NCBI GenBank assembly: GCA_026874595.1
Contig: CM049318.1
Location: forward strand, 17,594,241 to 17,658,240
Length of the DNA stretch: 64,000 nt
Reading direction: 5' to 3'
DNA from: Sipunculus nudus
Lineage: Eukaryota; Annelida; Sipuncula; Golfingiida; Sipunculidae
Under the pieces are notes generated by a model. That model was not told the DNA's origin and made no database searches. It saw only the letters and a program-made list of their open reading frames with translations. Position 1 is the stretch's first letter. Each line of letters opens with the position of its first letter. Below are positions 42,115-55,430 of this stretch, piece by piece. Position numbers and translations under genes: made by a program.

Positions 42115-43300
42115 TTATAACATGTACTTACTTGACAAGCCAAGGTGTTTCTTTCTATTAGCTGTTTCCGTACATATATTGACTGAAGCCCAAGGAAACG
42201 CGTTGTTTCTTTCGTTTCCTTATTTTGTATTCATCTTTCAAGATAGTGTTACCATGTTTTACCTATATTTAGGCATCTCATGGTTGATGCTACCTACGTA
42301 AATGATCACCTGACAAGGCACCACAATATCGCTTTTTTTTCTTGTGTTCATACTGACCTATCAAGGTAGTGTGTTATCTCTGGGCTTGATACTGACTATA
42401 CAAGGTAGTTGGCTATCTCGTTTTACCCCGTGTTAACACTGACCGGGCATGGTAGTTGGTTATCTGTTACTTTGTTTCATCTGTGTTAACACAGACCGGA
42501 CCAGGTGGTGGGTTATCATCTTCCATATTACCGCTGACCGCACAAGGCAGCGGGTTATCTCTTTATTTTACCAATGCTAACACTGTAATAGTAAGGGAGT
42601 CGTTTATCTCTTTCTTTAATCTGTGTTCAATATGACCGGACCAGGAAGCGGGGTTATCTCTTTCTTTCCCCCGTGCTAACACTGTAATGGTAAAGTAGTC
42701 GGCTATATTTTTCTTTAACCGGTGTTAACAATGACCAGACAAGGTAGAGAGTTACTCTTTCTTTAACCAGTTTTTACAATCACCTGGAATGGTACTAGGT
42801 AATCTCTTTCTTTAAACCTTTCTCAACAATGACCAAAGATAACAAGTGTTAACAGTGATCAGACAAGATGGTGGGTTACAAGGTCGTGGGTTACCTCTGT
42901 CTTTAACCCGGGTAAACACTACCCGGACAAGGTAGAAGATTACCCCTTCTTTATCATGTTTTAAAAATCCCCTGAAAAGGTAGTAGGTTATCTCTTTCTT
43001 TAAGGGGTGTTAACAATATATTATCAAACAAGGTTACCGTAATGGGTTATCTCTTTCATTCCCTCGTGCTAACACTGAAAGGGGAAGGTAGTCGGTTAAC
43101 TCTTCCTTTCCCGGTGTTTACAATGACCTGAAAACGGGTAGTTGGTTGTATCTTTCTTTAATATGTTAACACTAACCGGACATGGTAGCAGGTTATCGGT
43201 TTATTTAATCTGTGTTCACACTGACCGGACCAGAAAGCGTGGTTTTTCTTTCTTTAACAGGTGATAACAATGACATGAAAAGGTCAGGTCAGGCGTGTTC
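42115..43300. repeat. ~50-bp degenerate minisatellite (copy B)
   Basis: Same array as 11270-12465, with a few internal deletions relative to A. Confidence 0.85.
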
Positions 43301-44583
43301 ACAATAATTAGTTACTTTGTAGACCATCTCTTTTTTTTGTATATATAACCATTGCACTCCAACTGGTATATCTTACTGTGTGGCCGTAATTGTGAGTGAC
43401 GCTGGCGATATATCATTCCTTTTCTATCAACCCATTGAGTGTTAGGAACCTCGTTTGCGCATAAGAAAAATACACTGTTGCCGGAATGCTTGGGCCAGGC
43501 ATTAAGACTATGAGAATATAGTATTAAGGTTTAACAACTGATTTATAAGATGATGGGAACATTTTGCAGTTTAGTTTATGGAATCATAGCAATAAACTTA
43601 GTTTTCTAGATATCTGAATATTTTTATATAAATCATCGGATATACAAGCAAGTGTTTGTTCTCATAATATGTGGGTCTGTACCTGGATTTAGGATGGCTT
43701 TGTTTGATTACAAGACTCTTAGTAATACTTTCTGCATTTCTTTTCTCTCAGGTTGTGCAGTTTACCTACCTTGCTGACCCCACTGAAAAGCAAAATGATA
43801 ATAACAAATATCGGACCTACACTTTTTACATTTGCATGTCTATAAATCTGATATCAGAGCTCTCCATCCTAATCATGCCTTCTTTGTTTTGGAGATTCAT
43901 TACTGTAACATTCTTTGGAGCAGTTGTCACAAGTTTGGTCTCTTACTGGAGCATGTGTGATATCAAATGTGAGACTTGTCAGAAATCCATTATGTCTGCC
44001 AGGTATCCACCTTAGAAATCCTTTTGTCAGTGCAGTTTCTGTGGTTTTTTTCTTTCAATGTTTTGTCCGATTTAGATAATGTTTGTTGCCCCACTTCAGA
44101 CCTTTCAAAAATCCAATATGGCCACCAGGTAACGATCTTTATACTCTTTTGAACATATTTTCTCAAGAACTGTTAAAGTGAATGCAATGGGACGTATATA
44201 TAATGTAATATTGCAAAGGATTGGTTCAAAGAGATTTGGACAGTTGGCTTGTATTGAATAAAAATCCATACAGAAGCAACGATTTATCAATAATTAAAGC
44301 ATGGATTTCCTAATATTTTGCTTTATATTATGATCTTATATTTGGGCTGTGTGGTGTTCCTTTTGAGACTGACAGGTATCAAGCAAACAATGGGATTAGT
44401 TCCTGATAGCTCTACAACCATACCTTTTGCCTCAGACCATCAATTCACCGTGTTTTACCAGACATATGTGATATATATTACTGGTGTGGTAGAAAGTTTC
44501 AACAAATTGGCAAAGAGGTTCTATAAAAAAATTGACTAGAAGTTGTGAATCTCAGCCCATGATGTCGCAGGTCAGGTTTTGTA

Positions 44584-44617
44584 GCTAAGCGTCATGACCC
44601 ATTGGTCACTTGTTTAC
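44584..44617 (+). mobile_element. Solo right terminus of hairpin-type element (B)
   Basis: Partner of 13756-13789. Confidence 0.45.
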
Positions 44618-45860
44618 ATCAGTGAGGAGAGAATGTAGTACCGCAGGACCTGAGTGGAATTTAGTGTTTTTAACCCATACATATCAGCTCATATACAGTA
44701 ATCGTGTGGTATGTGCAACAGTGCACTATATTTCATGAAAAGTCCCATATCTGGTATGTTGACATAGCTTGTAACTCTAGTATTCCGGTGATTTAAGGTG
44801 AATGATTATCGCCTCGATTTGCACTCGGATTTTCCATGTGCTTTTGGTATAATTTTAGCCAAGACGGCAGTGACTGTTGATTCCTTCATTTGTAATTAAT
44901 AATCTTAGGCCCACTCGAGCTTTTGAAATTGTATTTGAACGAAGCGTCGCAATATGTAAGATATGTTTATTGGCGGTTGGTCCATTTGTTTGTGTAACTC
45001 GGCAGAACTTGAGTAGTGCTGTGAACTTCTGTGTGAAATAGAGGGGGGGGGGGGGGGTGGAGTTATGTTGAGATGGTGCACAGTTGTAACTTTGCTTTAA
45101 TGCATCCAGTATCAGTTTATATTTTGGATTCTTTGAGAATAATGTAGCCTACATTGCAGAGAAACATGGTGTTACCTTTAATATGACATTGTGGCTATTA
45201 TCATCATATTTTGTTCATATATTTCTGGCTGATATTGTCATTTACCGTCATACTGGTATAGTTATCCCAGGGTTGTTTAGACTAAAGGAACTTTATTTTA
45301 ATTGTCACAGTAACACCATATGCTATGTAATCATGTTTCCCTAGAGTTAGATATGAAGATTCCTGTCGTGTGTAGTCCTACCTGTTTCTTGTTAGATTTA
45401 TAAGTTATTCGGAATCCAACACACATGTCAAATGGTTGTTTAACATTCTGATGCTCAGTGATTGTGTCACAGTTTTCATAGTTGTTACATTTGTTGAGTA
45501 TATGCTTGTGTATGTATGTATTTTCATGTGTGTAATGGTTTGTGTGCATTGACTTAGTAGTATTTGTAGCAGCTGCATACTGTGAATAGCATAAAAAAAA
45601 CACATTCTGGCTTTGTCTATGCAGGCTCACCATAACTTGATCATATTGTCGTGCGTGGAGCAATGTATCACAGGGTGGTAATGCGTATTAGAACGTAAGA
45701 ATCTTAATAAATCCTGTAAGGGCCTCGCATAACGCAACGGCGGGCTAATCGTAAAACAGTGAAAAGTAGAGCAGGGCCGGATACAGGATTAAGGAAAATG
45801 GGGAAAAATCTAGCCCAAGAGAACTGATGCGAAATCCTAAGAAAAGGCCCCCAAGTCAGT

Positions 45861-45908
45861 TATATATATATATATATATATATATTAATTTATATATACA
45901 TATATATT
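45861..45908. repeat. (TA)n microsatellite at the site of the A-only 308-bp insertion
   Basis: Empty-site allele: TA runs only, between the same flanks that border 15317-16029 in A. Confidence 0.85.
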
Positions 45909-46160
45909 CCAAAACCATATATGTATGTTCCGCAATAAAGGGTAGGAGCACCTAAAAACGTGTCTATAAAACTAAGGGATATACGGCAATATACCTCCAC
46001 CTATTCATATTTTTCTTATGATTTTTTTTTCAATAAATTTCCTCATCGGTACTTCGATAGTACGATTCTGTACAACAGACTTGTGAAAACTGATTCGAAA
46101 TATGATATAAGCGTACCAAAAAAAATATTAGAATTAAATAAGAAGTAATTAACAACTTAC

Positions 46161-46223
46161 CAAATCCGAAGGCTGCTGCCCTGCAAGGAAAGGTACAATA
46201 AGGAATACCGTGGTGCTCTTCAT
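46161..46223 (-). pseudogene. Signal-peptide exon, frameshifted (unit B)
   Basis: Partner of 16303-16366. ATG at 46223 and the donor GTAAGT are kept, but one G is missing in the GCAGGGG run, so the exon is 63 rather than 64 nt. The frame shifts after MKSTTVFLIVPFLAG. The leader remains hydrophobic, but the phase at the donor no longer matches copy A. Confidence 0.5.
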
Positions 46224-46545
46224 CCTCGGCCGCTAAACAAGTAACTGTCTTATGACTCTGCGGTCACAAGATTTTTAACCACGTCCCAGTTGTTAAAAGA
46301 TTATATCAGTATCCTGTAACATGCGTTGGTTTTTACACAATTGGATTCCCCGGGTTATTTTATGTTCACCACTGTATCTGGGGAACCAAAATACTTTTTT
46401 TTCCTGGGACTTGAGTTGAATGATAATACCTATGATAACATGGTGCCAAGTCGGGTACGGTAAAGGTCTTGGACAGCGTTAATTTCCCCATGCAATTATT
46501 GTTAACGTAGACATGTTTTAGTATCACGTAGCCTCATGGTTGAAC

Positions 46546-46548
<3 letters not shown>

Positions 46549-46609
<61 letters not shown>

Positions 46610-46622
46610 TTGTGTGTGTGTA
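46549..46622. repeat. (TA)n(TG)n microsatellite, B only
   Basis: TA run followed by TG run. No counterpart near 16700-17050 of unit A. Confidence 0.95.
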
Positions 46623-47276
46623 GCAAAGGTGTTGAATTTGGACTTGGGCTTTACTTAAGTGGGTTAAGTAAAAGGTAACATACTGTTGATGAAGTTGTAA
46701 AAGAAAAAGTCACTGAGCATTGCCTTAAGATTATGATTTTTTAGTACAATGAAAGAGTATAAATTAAGGTAACACCTACCATAAACAGCTAAGTTAGAGT
46801 CAAGCTCATTCAGCTGTTCATCACGTAACCAACGTCTATGTCCTCATTTGATGCTAACCATGGAACTCATAATGGCCAGTTTGACAAGATCTAAAACGTC
46901 CTTAGAAAATACCCTGGATTTTTCGCTATGCATTCTGGGAAATAAGTCAGCCTGTGAGTCGGCTTTTTTTATTCGCATAGCCACAGTGGCATGGAACCTG
47001 GCATGGGACAGAGATTTCCAGTCCCCAGTATCCAGTATGTATACTCGAATCAAGTGAGACAGCATGAATGTGCAAGACCTTATAATGATGCACAACAAGA
47101 TATTTCTAAATATCCGGTACAGCCACAAATGAAAACGGTATTTCGTATTTTGTTTGACATATTTCGATGATCGACTGCTCGTTAATCTGAATGAACATGC
47201 AGATAAGAATGTATTTGTCTCCCTAACACTGAGGTATTCCAAACATTTACAAGAGAAGATATTTTCCATACACACA

Positions 47277-47740
47277 GGACCCTGCTTTTCTGTTAGTGCT
47301 GGATTTGTTTACATATGAGTAAAAAGTTTATGTTATAGTTTAATAATATGACAAAAAGAAACAGGTTTTTATAAATATCCATGATGGAACAAAAATCCTA
47401 CTGGTTCAATTCATATTAAAGAAGATCCCTGTGAATTTGAGAAAGATCAAGCATGTCGTTTTTTGAGATATCGCGTTCGAAATAAAGCGTCACTGACGGT
47501 CGGACGGAAGGGCAGAAACGGTAATCACTTTTCCAGCGGGGCCCTAATTATTTAGTTTATTGAAACTCTCAGGGGCGCTGTCATTTTTCATATACAAATG
47601 CCCAGATGTCACAGGTTGCATATCTAAATTGAAGATATACCGTTTTTAATAAAAAATGGAATCCATTTATGTTAGATATCTCGAGACATATTGTTTTTAA
47701 AAGTCATCGACCGTCATCAGGAGAGCTCTGCTTTGTTTGT
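47277..47740. repeat. Interspersed repeat R, copy 4
   Basis: Partner of R copy 1 (17634-18097) in unit B. Confidence 0.8.
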
Positions 47741-48149
47741 GGTATAAACCAAGTGACCATTTATATATAATAATAATGCAAAAGGCATGTCCACAAAGTC
47801 TCAAACAGTATTAATTCTGATTATGCTAAACTTGAAATCAACCAAGACTGACTCAGAAAATACATATTTCTCTCCTAGTGGCTGGAATTGGTTTTAAAAT
47901 CATAATAAAGTTAATTGACAAATAAAAACAACCGATGATCAATTCTTAATAAATTATTTTGTTTACTATCTATATTAGGTTAAATAGAGTATATAGTGTA
48001 CTACTACCTAAAATATTGGCCCCAGTAAAGAGTGTAACATGTATATCGGTATGAGTACTGAAACCGTCAGTCGACTCGCATCCAAATTTTACTTTACGTC
48101 GGACGATTCTTGGCTGTGCAAGGTTCCGTTTTGACGCTATTTTTTTCAC

Positions 48150-49587
48150 TTTGGGTTAAATTATCTGACAGGATTACATTTTTGACATGAGCATACATAA
48201 TCCTTTTAATCTGTTATGAAAAATGCAATCGATTGAATCGATTTTTAAAGTGAACGACCAATCATCGATTTATTTATAATCGGCACATCACTATTCTCTT
48301 TCCCTTGGCTATAAGCCAATGATGTTCGGAGTGTCGTCCAAGATGTCTTTGTAAAACTACGTTTGTAGGGATACGTAAAAAGATAGATGAATTACTTGTA
48401 CTATCAGTAGAGAGTGAGACAGGTTCCCTGGAGACGGCCGTTCTGTAAATGTGTGGATCAGCGTCCGGGTACAGATGGCTGGTGGTGGTGGTAGACAACT
48501 TCCGTGCTAGATTCTCTGAGAAGCCGGAAACCCATACCAGGAAGCTTGTGCAAAGAGATACCCCTACGACCTGATGCGACGTATGCGAGTAGCGGTATAC
48601 GGAGTATGACTTTGTTGGGGTCTAGAAACAGACACCTTTTATATTAAATTGTTACCGTATGATCTATAGTTAATGTCACCATGGTGATTCATCACCCATA
48701 ATGCCTTCATTTCATATTTTACATTTTACGTTTTTTTTATCTGGTTCTCACCTGCGACAATGCGTCCTGCTTCACTAGGCTTTAACTTTCTAAAAGTACG
48801 TCAAGGGAAAACCCTTTTAGGTTAGTGATATCAGTTATTATATGAGTGATTCTGGTTATATGAAGTTCAGTGAGAGCTCGTCCGAGAATAAATTAGAGAC
48901 AAAATAATGAACATTTACAATAGTAAATTGACAATGGCAAAAAAACTTATACTCAAGGTAGAGCAGCTGTGCAATTCTAAGAGACATTAGTGGCGTCTAG
49001 AGGCAACTTTGCACATAAACCAACAATACCATTTATGACAGTACGCATTAAGACGGTACTGTGCCGTTCTCGTTTTGTTTGGTTACAGCATGTTTTAATG
49101 CGGTTGTGTGTGTAGCTTTACGTTCATTTTTTTATAGACAATATTGCATTACAGCTTAAAGTTTACCCGATCTCATGCCTACAAGTATTTAATTTTACCG
49201 CATGCATCTGCACCTATTTCATATCAACAATGTACCTGCACTGAATGTGTAACAATTCTTCCGTCCATCAAAAACTTGCAGTGGACGGTAAAGTGTCACC
49301 TTTCGCCGCTGTGAAAGCCACTGGAAATTCCCCATCTGACAGAAAACTTCGTTTTCTCTGAACCCGATGCTGTCAAACCAGTTATGTTCAAATCTGCTTC
49401 TAATGGTGAGAGCGGGCCACAGACAGCCGATGGCGAAAAAAAAATAAACCTATGTAAAACACTAGAAACAGTATATATTTGGGGACCACAGGACATGGCA
49501 GACATGTTTATTAGCTGTGTATAAAGCAGATAAAAAAACCGACCCCCGACTCATGTGTCTTTTCTTAGATGATCGGTCACATATATG
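48150..49587. repeat. Distal block of unit B
   Basis: Matches 27525-28955. It ends within 'atcggtcacatatatg', immediately before the C junction. Confidence 0.75.
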
Positions 49588-49591
49588 TGCT

Positions 49592-49616
49592 CAGTGACTG
49601 ACAACTTCAGTCACTG
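49592..49616. repeat. Perfect 10-bp inverted repeat at the B/C junction
   Basis: CAGTGACTGA, loop CAACT, then TCAGTCACTG. The right arm is GNAT exon sequence shared with copies A and B; the left arm is not in unit A at the matching point. Confidence 0.85.
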
Positions 49617-49806
49617 ACATCGACGCCACCTTGCGGCCAACAAATTCTCCAAGTAATAATATATTATGCCGTGAATTCATACTTGCCACAACTGTTATTG
49701 CGTCCCATAATATAGCCACATCTTTGAACCATTTTCCTGTAATGTCGCACCCTGAGGGCTTCATTTTCCTGATCTGTAATTCGTATTCCTCACTAAAAGA
49801 TGCCAT
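49602..49806 (-). pseudogene. GNAT exon 1 fragment (copy C)
   Basis: The minus strand opens with ATG at 49806 after an acceptor-like TTTAGAG and encodes about 68 residues matching the N-terminus of copies A and B (MKPSGCDITGKWFKD, ILLLGEFVGRKVASMSVTEV). Homology stops abruptly at about 49602, before the acetyl-CoA motif, and the frame ends four codons later. The catalytic core, exon 2 and exon 3 are all missing, so this is a dead remnant made by the B/C duplication junction. Confidence 0.8.
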
Positions 49807-50175
49807 ATCGACTGGTTACTACTCTAAATAGTTTTAAAAAGGTATAGAATTGGCAGAAAATGCAAACAACCAAGTAAATCTTAAGACGAGAAACATTAGA
49901 ATAAATGGAGACCCCTAAAAACGCAGATCACTTTAATTATTTATTTCCATAAGGGTGACCACTTTAAAATAAAAAGGAAATCGTGTTATGACATCAATTG
50001 AAAAGAAAACAAAATAAAAAACACCACTACCGTTAATACTGTTGATATTTTGGATATTTTGGGTAGCGCTGACATATGCTTAGTATGAACGACGATCTAA
50101 GGGGTATAATTACTGTTTTGGTTGAATGATATTTGCTTATAATACTGCAGTATCTTGCAATAAAATATGAAAGTC

Positions 50176-52988
50176 CATAGGCGTAGATCCCGGGGGGGGG
50201 GGGGGGTATATATACCTTCCAATATTTGACAAGGTGGGTATGGCCAATGGTATTATACCCCGAGTGTTTTGAATGTGTGTGGGATAAATTGGGGAATTTC
50301 ACACATTAAAACCTGCCACAGAATTCATAATTAAAATGGCATGTCTTCAGTTTTTGCTACCAAAATGCTTGGATTAAAAAATGTGGAAGAGGAAAAACTC
50401 ACATATATGCTGAAAGAAACATAAATCAGTAAGTTACCACTTTAGTCAACCAGGGTTGGTCACCTTTGGTTTAACAACAAATGCTTGAACTAAATTAAAG
50501 AACGATACGAATTATATTTCGTAAATCATTAAACCCTTTGCATGCCGGTGATCATTATCATAGACAAATTGTAAACTAATCATCTAATAAGCAAACATAA
50601 CTGATCACATGCACAAGATAATAAGTAGAGTAAATCTGTATTCAACAAATTTAAAAAAATGACTCAATGTAAACAACTTCAAAAATCCTCCTCCTGAAAA
50701 ATTAACATGAATTGCCTATAATTCAAGTACGTTTTTCTAATGAGATTTCCTAGGTAATATGTTGAAGTGATGTGGAAAAATCTTGTTACTAGAAATATTT
50801 TGTAATGTCTTATGGGTTTACAAAAAAATAATAAATAGCATAATTTTGGTAAAGAATTATTTGGATAGCATATGAATTATCTTGTACCAATAAGCTACGC
50901 TATGCACTTCTGTCCTCAGATCTTGCACCTAAAACAAGTCACATTTTCATACTGAAGCGTTGGGTACACTGACACCAGTTATTTTATGTCAAATCAAAGC
51001 ATTTTTTAAGTTTGAAAGGTATATATTTGTTGCCTTGATTTTAATGAGGAACATTATTAAGTGAAAATAAGATGTTTGTTTTAACATATATTATGCTTTT
51101 TTTGCATATGATAAACAGTTTCTTATTTACCTTTCACAATAACAAATTTCTCTATGTCTATAATGTATCGGTAATTGGTCAACCAACTTTGTAAGCAAAT
51201 TTCATAATAACCCACATTAATTCCAAATTTCATAATAACCATTATAATCCACAGCATCAAAAATAAAATAAATCATACAAAATGGCATGACCTCTCTGAT
51301 ATTTAAGTATATGTTAAATCATATCACATACTAGCACTAATGGCGATATATATTATAACTCATACCTTTATTTATTTTCAAGCATTTTTGTTTATTGGGC
51401 GAGTATTTAGCAAGTATGTTTGCAAATAATTTGCAAATATAAGAAAAAAATTTCTAACTTTATGTTTATCAGGCATGGACAGGCAAATATTCAAATTTCT
51501 TTTTTTTGTGGGGTGGGGGTGTTTAATGCTTGCTTAACTATTACTATGTACATCTGCAAAGTTCCATTTCAGTTTCGGACTACGTGACAGGAGTTTATAC
51601 CCGGTTATTCTGGTGTCAACCAGGATCGGGGTTCCACTCCTGAGGGTCCTGGGTGTGTGTCATACCAATTGCTGTGTCATAACACCTAGGAACCCCGTGA
51701 GGGCGCACTCGTTTGTGTGTGAAACATGACTGTTGGACAAAATCTCCCCATTAAGCCTGCAGAGCGCTCCCCTTTGGTTGGGGCCTGCCGTGAAAAATCT
51801 AAGCGCCTCGGCTGAGATTCGAACTCACGATCTACCGGCTCTGATTCCTGCGCTTTACCCCTGAGCAACAGAAGCCGTCCTGATTACTTGAATATTTCTG
51901 ATAACTTAAAACTATTTGTTTGATGTGTTTTGTTGCAACCTTCAGTATCTCAAAGCGTTGAAAACAACAATAAAATGTGCAAGCATCAAGTTTTAGAAGA
52001 TGTGAGGATACCCAGGATCAACGTGTTGAACTTCATCTTTGCAAGAATTGTTGAGAAATGTTATTTATACAGATCTATAGGTAAATGAGATTTTATTTAT
52101 CAGTGTCACACGTCAATTTGTTTATCAAAAGAGAAGTAACTGTTTCTTTTAACATAACGGAACTGAAGGTGCCAATAGTATTTGGTAACCAACAATATCA
52201 CTCATCAGCAAGCACACCAACTTACTGGATTGCTGAGAAATATTAGTTTTAGTGTGAATGTCAATGGGCTTATAATGTCAATAAGCCGCAAATTTCGGGG
52301 CTATCATTCCTCCAGACAACAACACGTTTTAATGAACTTTTCTCTTGTATTACCTTTTCAGTTTAAAATATATGTATGAATAAACAGTGGGACAAACATA
52401 AAGTCGGCATAATCAGTGTTGTGAAATTATTGATATTATTCCTCTGAATAAAATAAGTTTCATGGCGATCACTAAGGCTATCATTACGAAATTTGAGCTT
52501 CTTTGTGAAATGAAATAATAATGACAATTAAAAGGTCCTTGACATGTTGGTCTAAATGAAATCTCAGTAGGAAGTGCTAGGATCTTAAGTCAAAAATTTC
52601 TCTGTTTAATGTTGTGAATTGTGCCCATGTAACGTTCCGACGATACGACAAAAAAAAAAAACAAAAAACATCGTTATTGCCAAACATTTCTGAAAGTAAG
52701 CTCAGTGATTAAAAGTCAGAAACCAAAATAAAATCCCACTACCAGTCTTATAATTTATAAAGGCCAAGTTTCCATGTGTTTTCATTATATACGGTAATCA
52801 TTCATTATTCTACAAATATGCCATATTCAATTGTAATTTGTATGTTCAGTTAAATTAAAATTAACTAAAAGTGTTCATCAAGTTGCACAAATTAACTTTA
52901 AAAAACTTCCAGCTTCAAGGGGGGGGGGGGCACACACCTATCGCGCCAATCATACCCCCAATGAAAAAAAAACCTTTCTGCGCCACTG
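50176..52988. mobile_element. hAT-like non-autonomous insertion splitting unit C
   Basis: Ends CATAGGCGTAGA (left) and, as reverse complement, CAGTGGCGCAGA (right) match at 9 of 12 positions. The flanks TGAAAGTC (50168-50175) and TGAAATAC (52989-52996) form a 6-of-8 match to an 8-bp target duplication, as made by hAT transposases. Removing the block restores continuity with units A and B. G-runs lie just inside both ends (50192-50206, 52919-52930). No transposase frame is visible; the interior is AT-rich and holds a SINE. Confidence 0.62.
51560..51880 (-). repeat. tRNA-derived SINE
   Basis: On the minus strand a tRNA-like head (about 51878-51804) has box-A-like TTGCTCAGGGGTAAAGC and box B GAGTTCGAATCTC with a four-pair T stem. 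It is followed by a GC-richer body of about 240 bp. It is nested in the hAT-like insertion. The minus-strand frame across it is a SINE artefact. Confidence 0.6.
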
Positions 52989-53418
52989 TGAAATACGAGC
53001 GGAGATGTAGCCGGTCTTATAATAATAGCAAAAAGAAAGTATATATAAATTAAAGTCCAACGACTCTCATATCAGACAATTTTTTTAACTCAATATTAGC
53101 AGGGCATCAAACAAAGACAACGATTTATTTCGTCCGATCTCACACAAACTCTGCCTTACTGATTATATTAAAGTCATTATCTATGCTTACAAAGAATCAC
53201 ACAAGGCTCACCCTTAAAAAAAGTATGTTATCAGTAGTAGTAAATCCATAAATATCTTTACAGATTAGATATGAATGTTTCTCTTACCACCAATAATGTA
53301 TTAATTCAAATAGGAACCCAGTAATTTTCGTTTGTTTGTTGATATGTCCATAAGGTCACATGGGATTCACATTTATAATTTTATATACGTAAACATACCT
53401 ACATGCCACATACATACA

Positions 53419-53470
53419 CATATATTTATATATATATATATATACACACATATATACACATACACATATA
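53419..53470. repeat. (TA)n/(CATA)n microsatellite
   Basis: TA repeats flanked by ACACATATA repeats. Confidence 0.9.
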
Positions 53471-53549
53471 TGCACAGATACCAAAATCGAAACTGAATAA
53501 GAATTTGAAAGATACCCCATTTTTCATTAAGTACCTTCTGTTCTTCTTT

Positions 53550-53890
53550 TTTTTTCTGAGATGTGTTTTTCAATTTCAAAGGTCTTGGCATAATTAAGGC
53601 CTTCCATAAATATACATGTATACATTTTTTTTAAATAATCAATATTATATTTAGTATATCATACTCATAACCTTGGTTGATCTCCTTTTCTTATTTATCA
53701 AACAGGCTAATACCGTGAGTAATAGAATATCCCAAAACAAATGTCTCAATGATACTCTTCCTTTTTCACAGAAAGAACATGTCTCCTTTTCTTTTTCACC
53801 AATTTTGAATAAAAATTAAGGATATCTTTTAGAGTCTTATCAATATTTAGCTCTTTTGCATATTTTCTTAAAATTCTTTCGGGTTCTACA
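53550..53890 (-). mobile_element. Decayed LINE 3' fragment
   Basis: On the minus strand, FKIGEKEKETCSFCEKGRV then LRHLFWD matches the same post-RT region as the fragment at 38520, but with frameshifts and stops. It is a different, older copy. Confidence 0.5.
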
Positions 53891-53925
53891 TACACAGAAC
53901 ATACACCGACATATACATACGTATA

Positions 53926-54395
53926 TCTTTATTTTTAACACGGGTCTTCAAACCCCACCATTCCAAGCTAATATACGCAGCAACAACACAGATTCACACT
54001 GTCGTATAATTTGTATTAATTTTTAAATTTACCATTTTAATGTGTGTATTAACAATGCCATTATCAAATTTCTGTCTGCATTTCTCCATTTCCCCACTAA
54101 CCAAACATCCCCTCGTAAACCTGTTACGTGTGGCTGTAAGATTGTATAAAACGTGTTCTGACACAGCTCGCCGTTTTTTAATTTTATAGGAAATTTAAAT
54201 TTGTTAAATTTTGAAAATGTCGCTTTCTTATTTTGAAATGAACCTTCCCCGATTTCCAACATCTTAGCGCCACTAACAGAGCATAACCGTGTACAGCTGT
54301 TATTTCAGCCAATTATATTGTTTAATATTATATTGTTAAATCTTTATTTTTAACACGGGTCTTAAAACCCCACCATTCCAAGCTAATATACGCAG
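53926..54395. repeat. 55-bp direct repeats flanking a 360-bp segment
   Basis: 'tctttatttttaacacgggt' through 'ctaatatacgcag' occurs at 53926-53980 and 54341-54395 with one difference. The segment between carries about 1.5 units, in reverse orientation, of the 168-bp repeat found at 60361-61270. Confidence 0.85.
54029..54300 (-). repeat. 168-bp repeat family, inverted copy
   Basis: On the minus strand it shares 'ttagtggcgctaag', 'ttcaaaatttaacaaattt', 'aaacggcgag' and 'gtgtcagaacac' with the 60361-61270 array. Confidence 0.7.
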
Positions 54396-55430
54396 ATCTC
54401 TGTTTAGATCCGTAATAATCTGTTGTGATAGACACAAAATAACTGTGACCATCCACGTCCCCAGCATATGAAATACACTTGCAGTATTGTATTCCATATC
54501 CGTCTACAGAACAACCTCGAGTAAGCTTTTAAGTACAAGGTTTTACTGAGGGTATCACCTCTGGTCAGGAGGCTTAATATGGACCACGCTAGATTAAGTG
54601 GTCAGCCGATAGTACAAGCATTGTCCGTCAGTCGGTCTGCCCATCTTATCCGTCAAAATTGATCCCTGACGATAAATCAAGTTTGATTCAGAGTTATCAG
54701 TTTAAATGAATATTAAGTAAATATAATCATGTTCGGATCCTAAATCAAAAGATAATAACAAACATGTTAGAAGTTACAGCCACTGATCAACATGTACGTC
54801 AGCTACTATAATAATATAGGGCTATCGAGTTACACAAACAATCTCTGTTCTGTAACAACCTGTCAAATAACAAAATGAATAAATGTAAACAACAATCGTA
54901 TTTAAGACTACTTAATACATGCTTTACATAATTGTCAGTTTATACTTAAAAGTAAATATGTATATTTGAAGGTCAAGGTCACCAGATTTTGAATTCGTCC
55001 GTCATTTTTGTTTGAAAAATAAGTGCTTTAAATAAAAACGCAAAATATGCAACCTATCAACAGTTATAGGGTTTTCAATCACTTTACATTTCTGCAGGGT
55101 CATCGGTATTCGAACTGGCCTGAAAATTTGGGCGATATATTTAATTGATAAACACTTTTGATGAGTTTATCTAAATCCTTCATATTCTCCGTAAGTTTTC
55201 TTACGATAGCACTAAGTGATCCTAGTGACTCATGATATGCCTTATTAAATATGCGTGGCTTTTGCCGATTAAGGAACTCGGGCGAGATAATATGATGGTA
55301 AGTACGGTCCTGAGGCAGCGGAAATCTTGCGCTTCTAAAGAAGCAACTTATTTTCCTGCTGCCCGGTTTGACCGTTTATGATAAATTTAGACACCAGTTG
55401 TCTGCTTAAAACGTCCGTATGATGTGACAA
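54396..55430. other. No gene recognised
   Basis: AT-rich single-copy sequence. No repeats or frames of note. Confidence 0.5.

Larger units (their letters stand above)
49602..53140. repeat. Segmental duplication, truncated unit C
   Basis: 49602-50175 matches 3290-3860 of unit A (GNAT exon 1 and its upstream flank). After the 50176-52988 insertion, 52989 to about 53140 continues as 3860-4010 of A ('aatagcaaa.agaaagtatatataaat' type text). Beyond about 53140 no match to A or B is visible. Confidence 0.72.

Noticed and set aside
43671-44015. Hydrophobic 114-codon frame, shorter in unit A
   Set aside because: A one-base indel removes the A start; no domain or splice support, and the sequence repeats internally as transposon-like blocks.
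46844-47275. 143-codon minus-strand frame in unit B
   Set aside because: The matching DNA in unit A is not open and it overlaps duplicated non-coding sequence.
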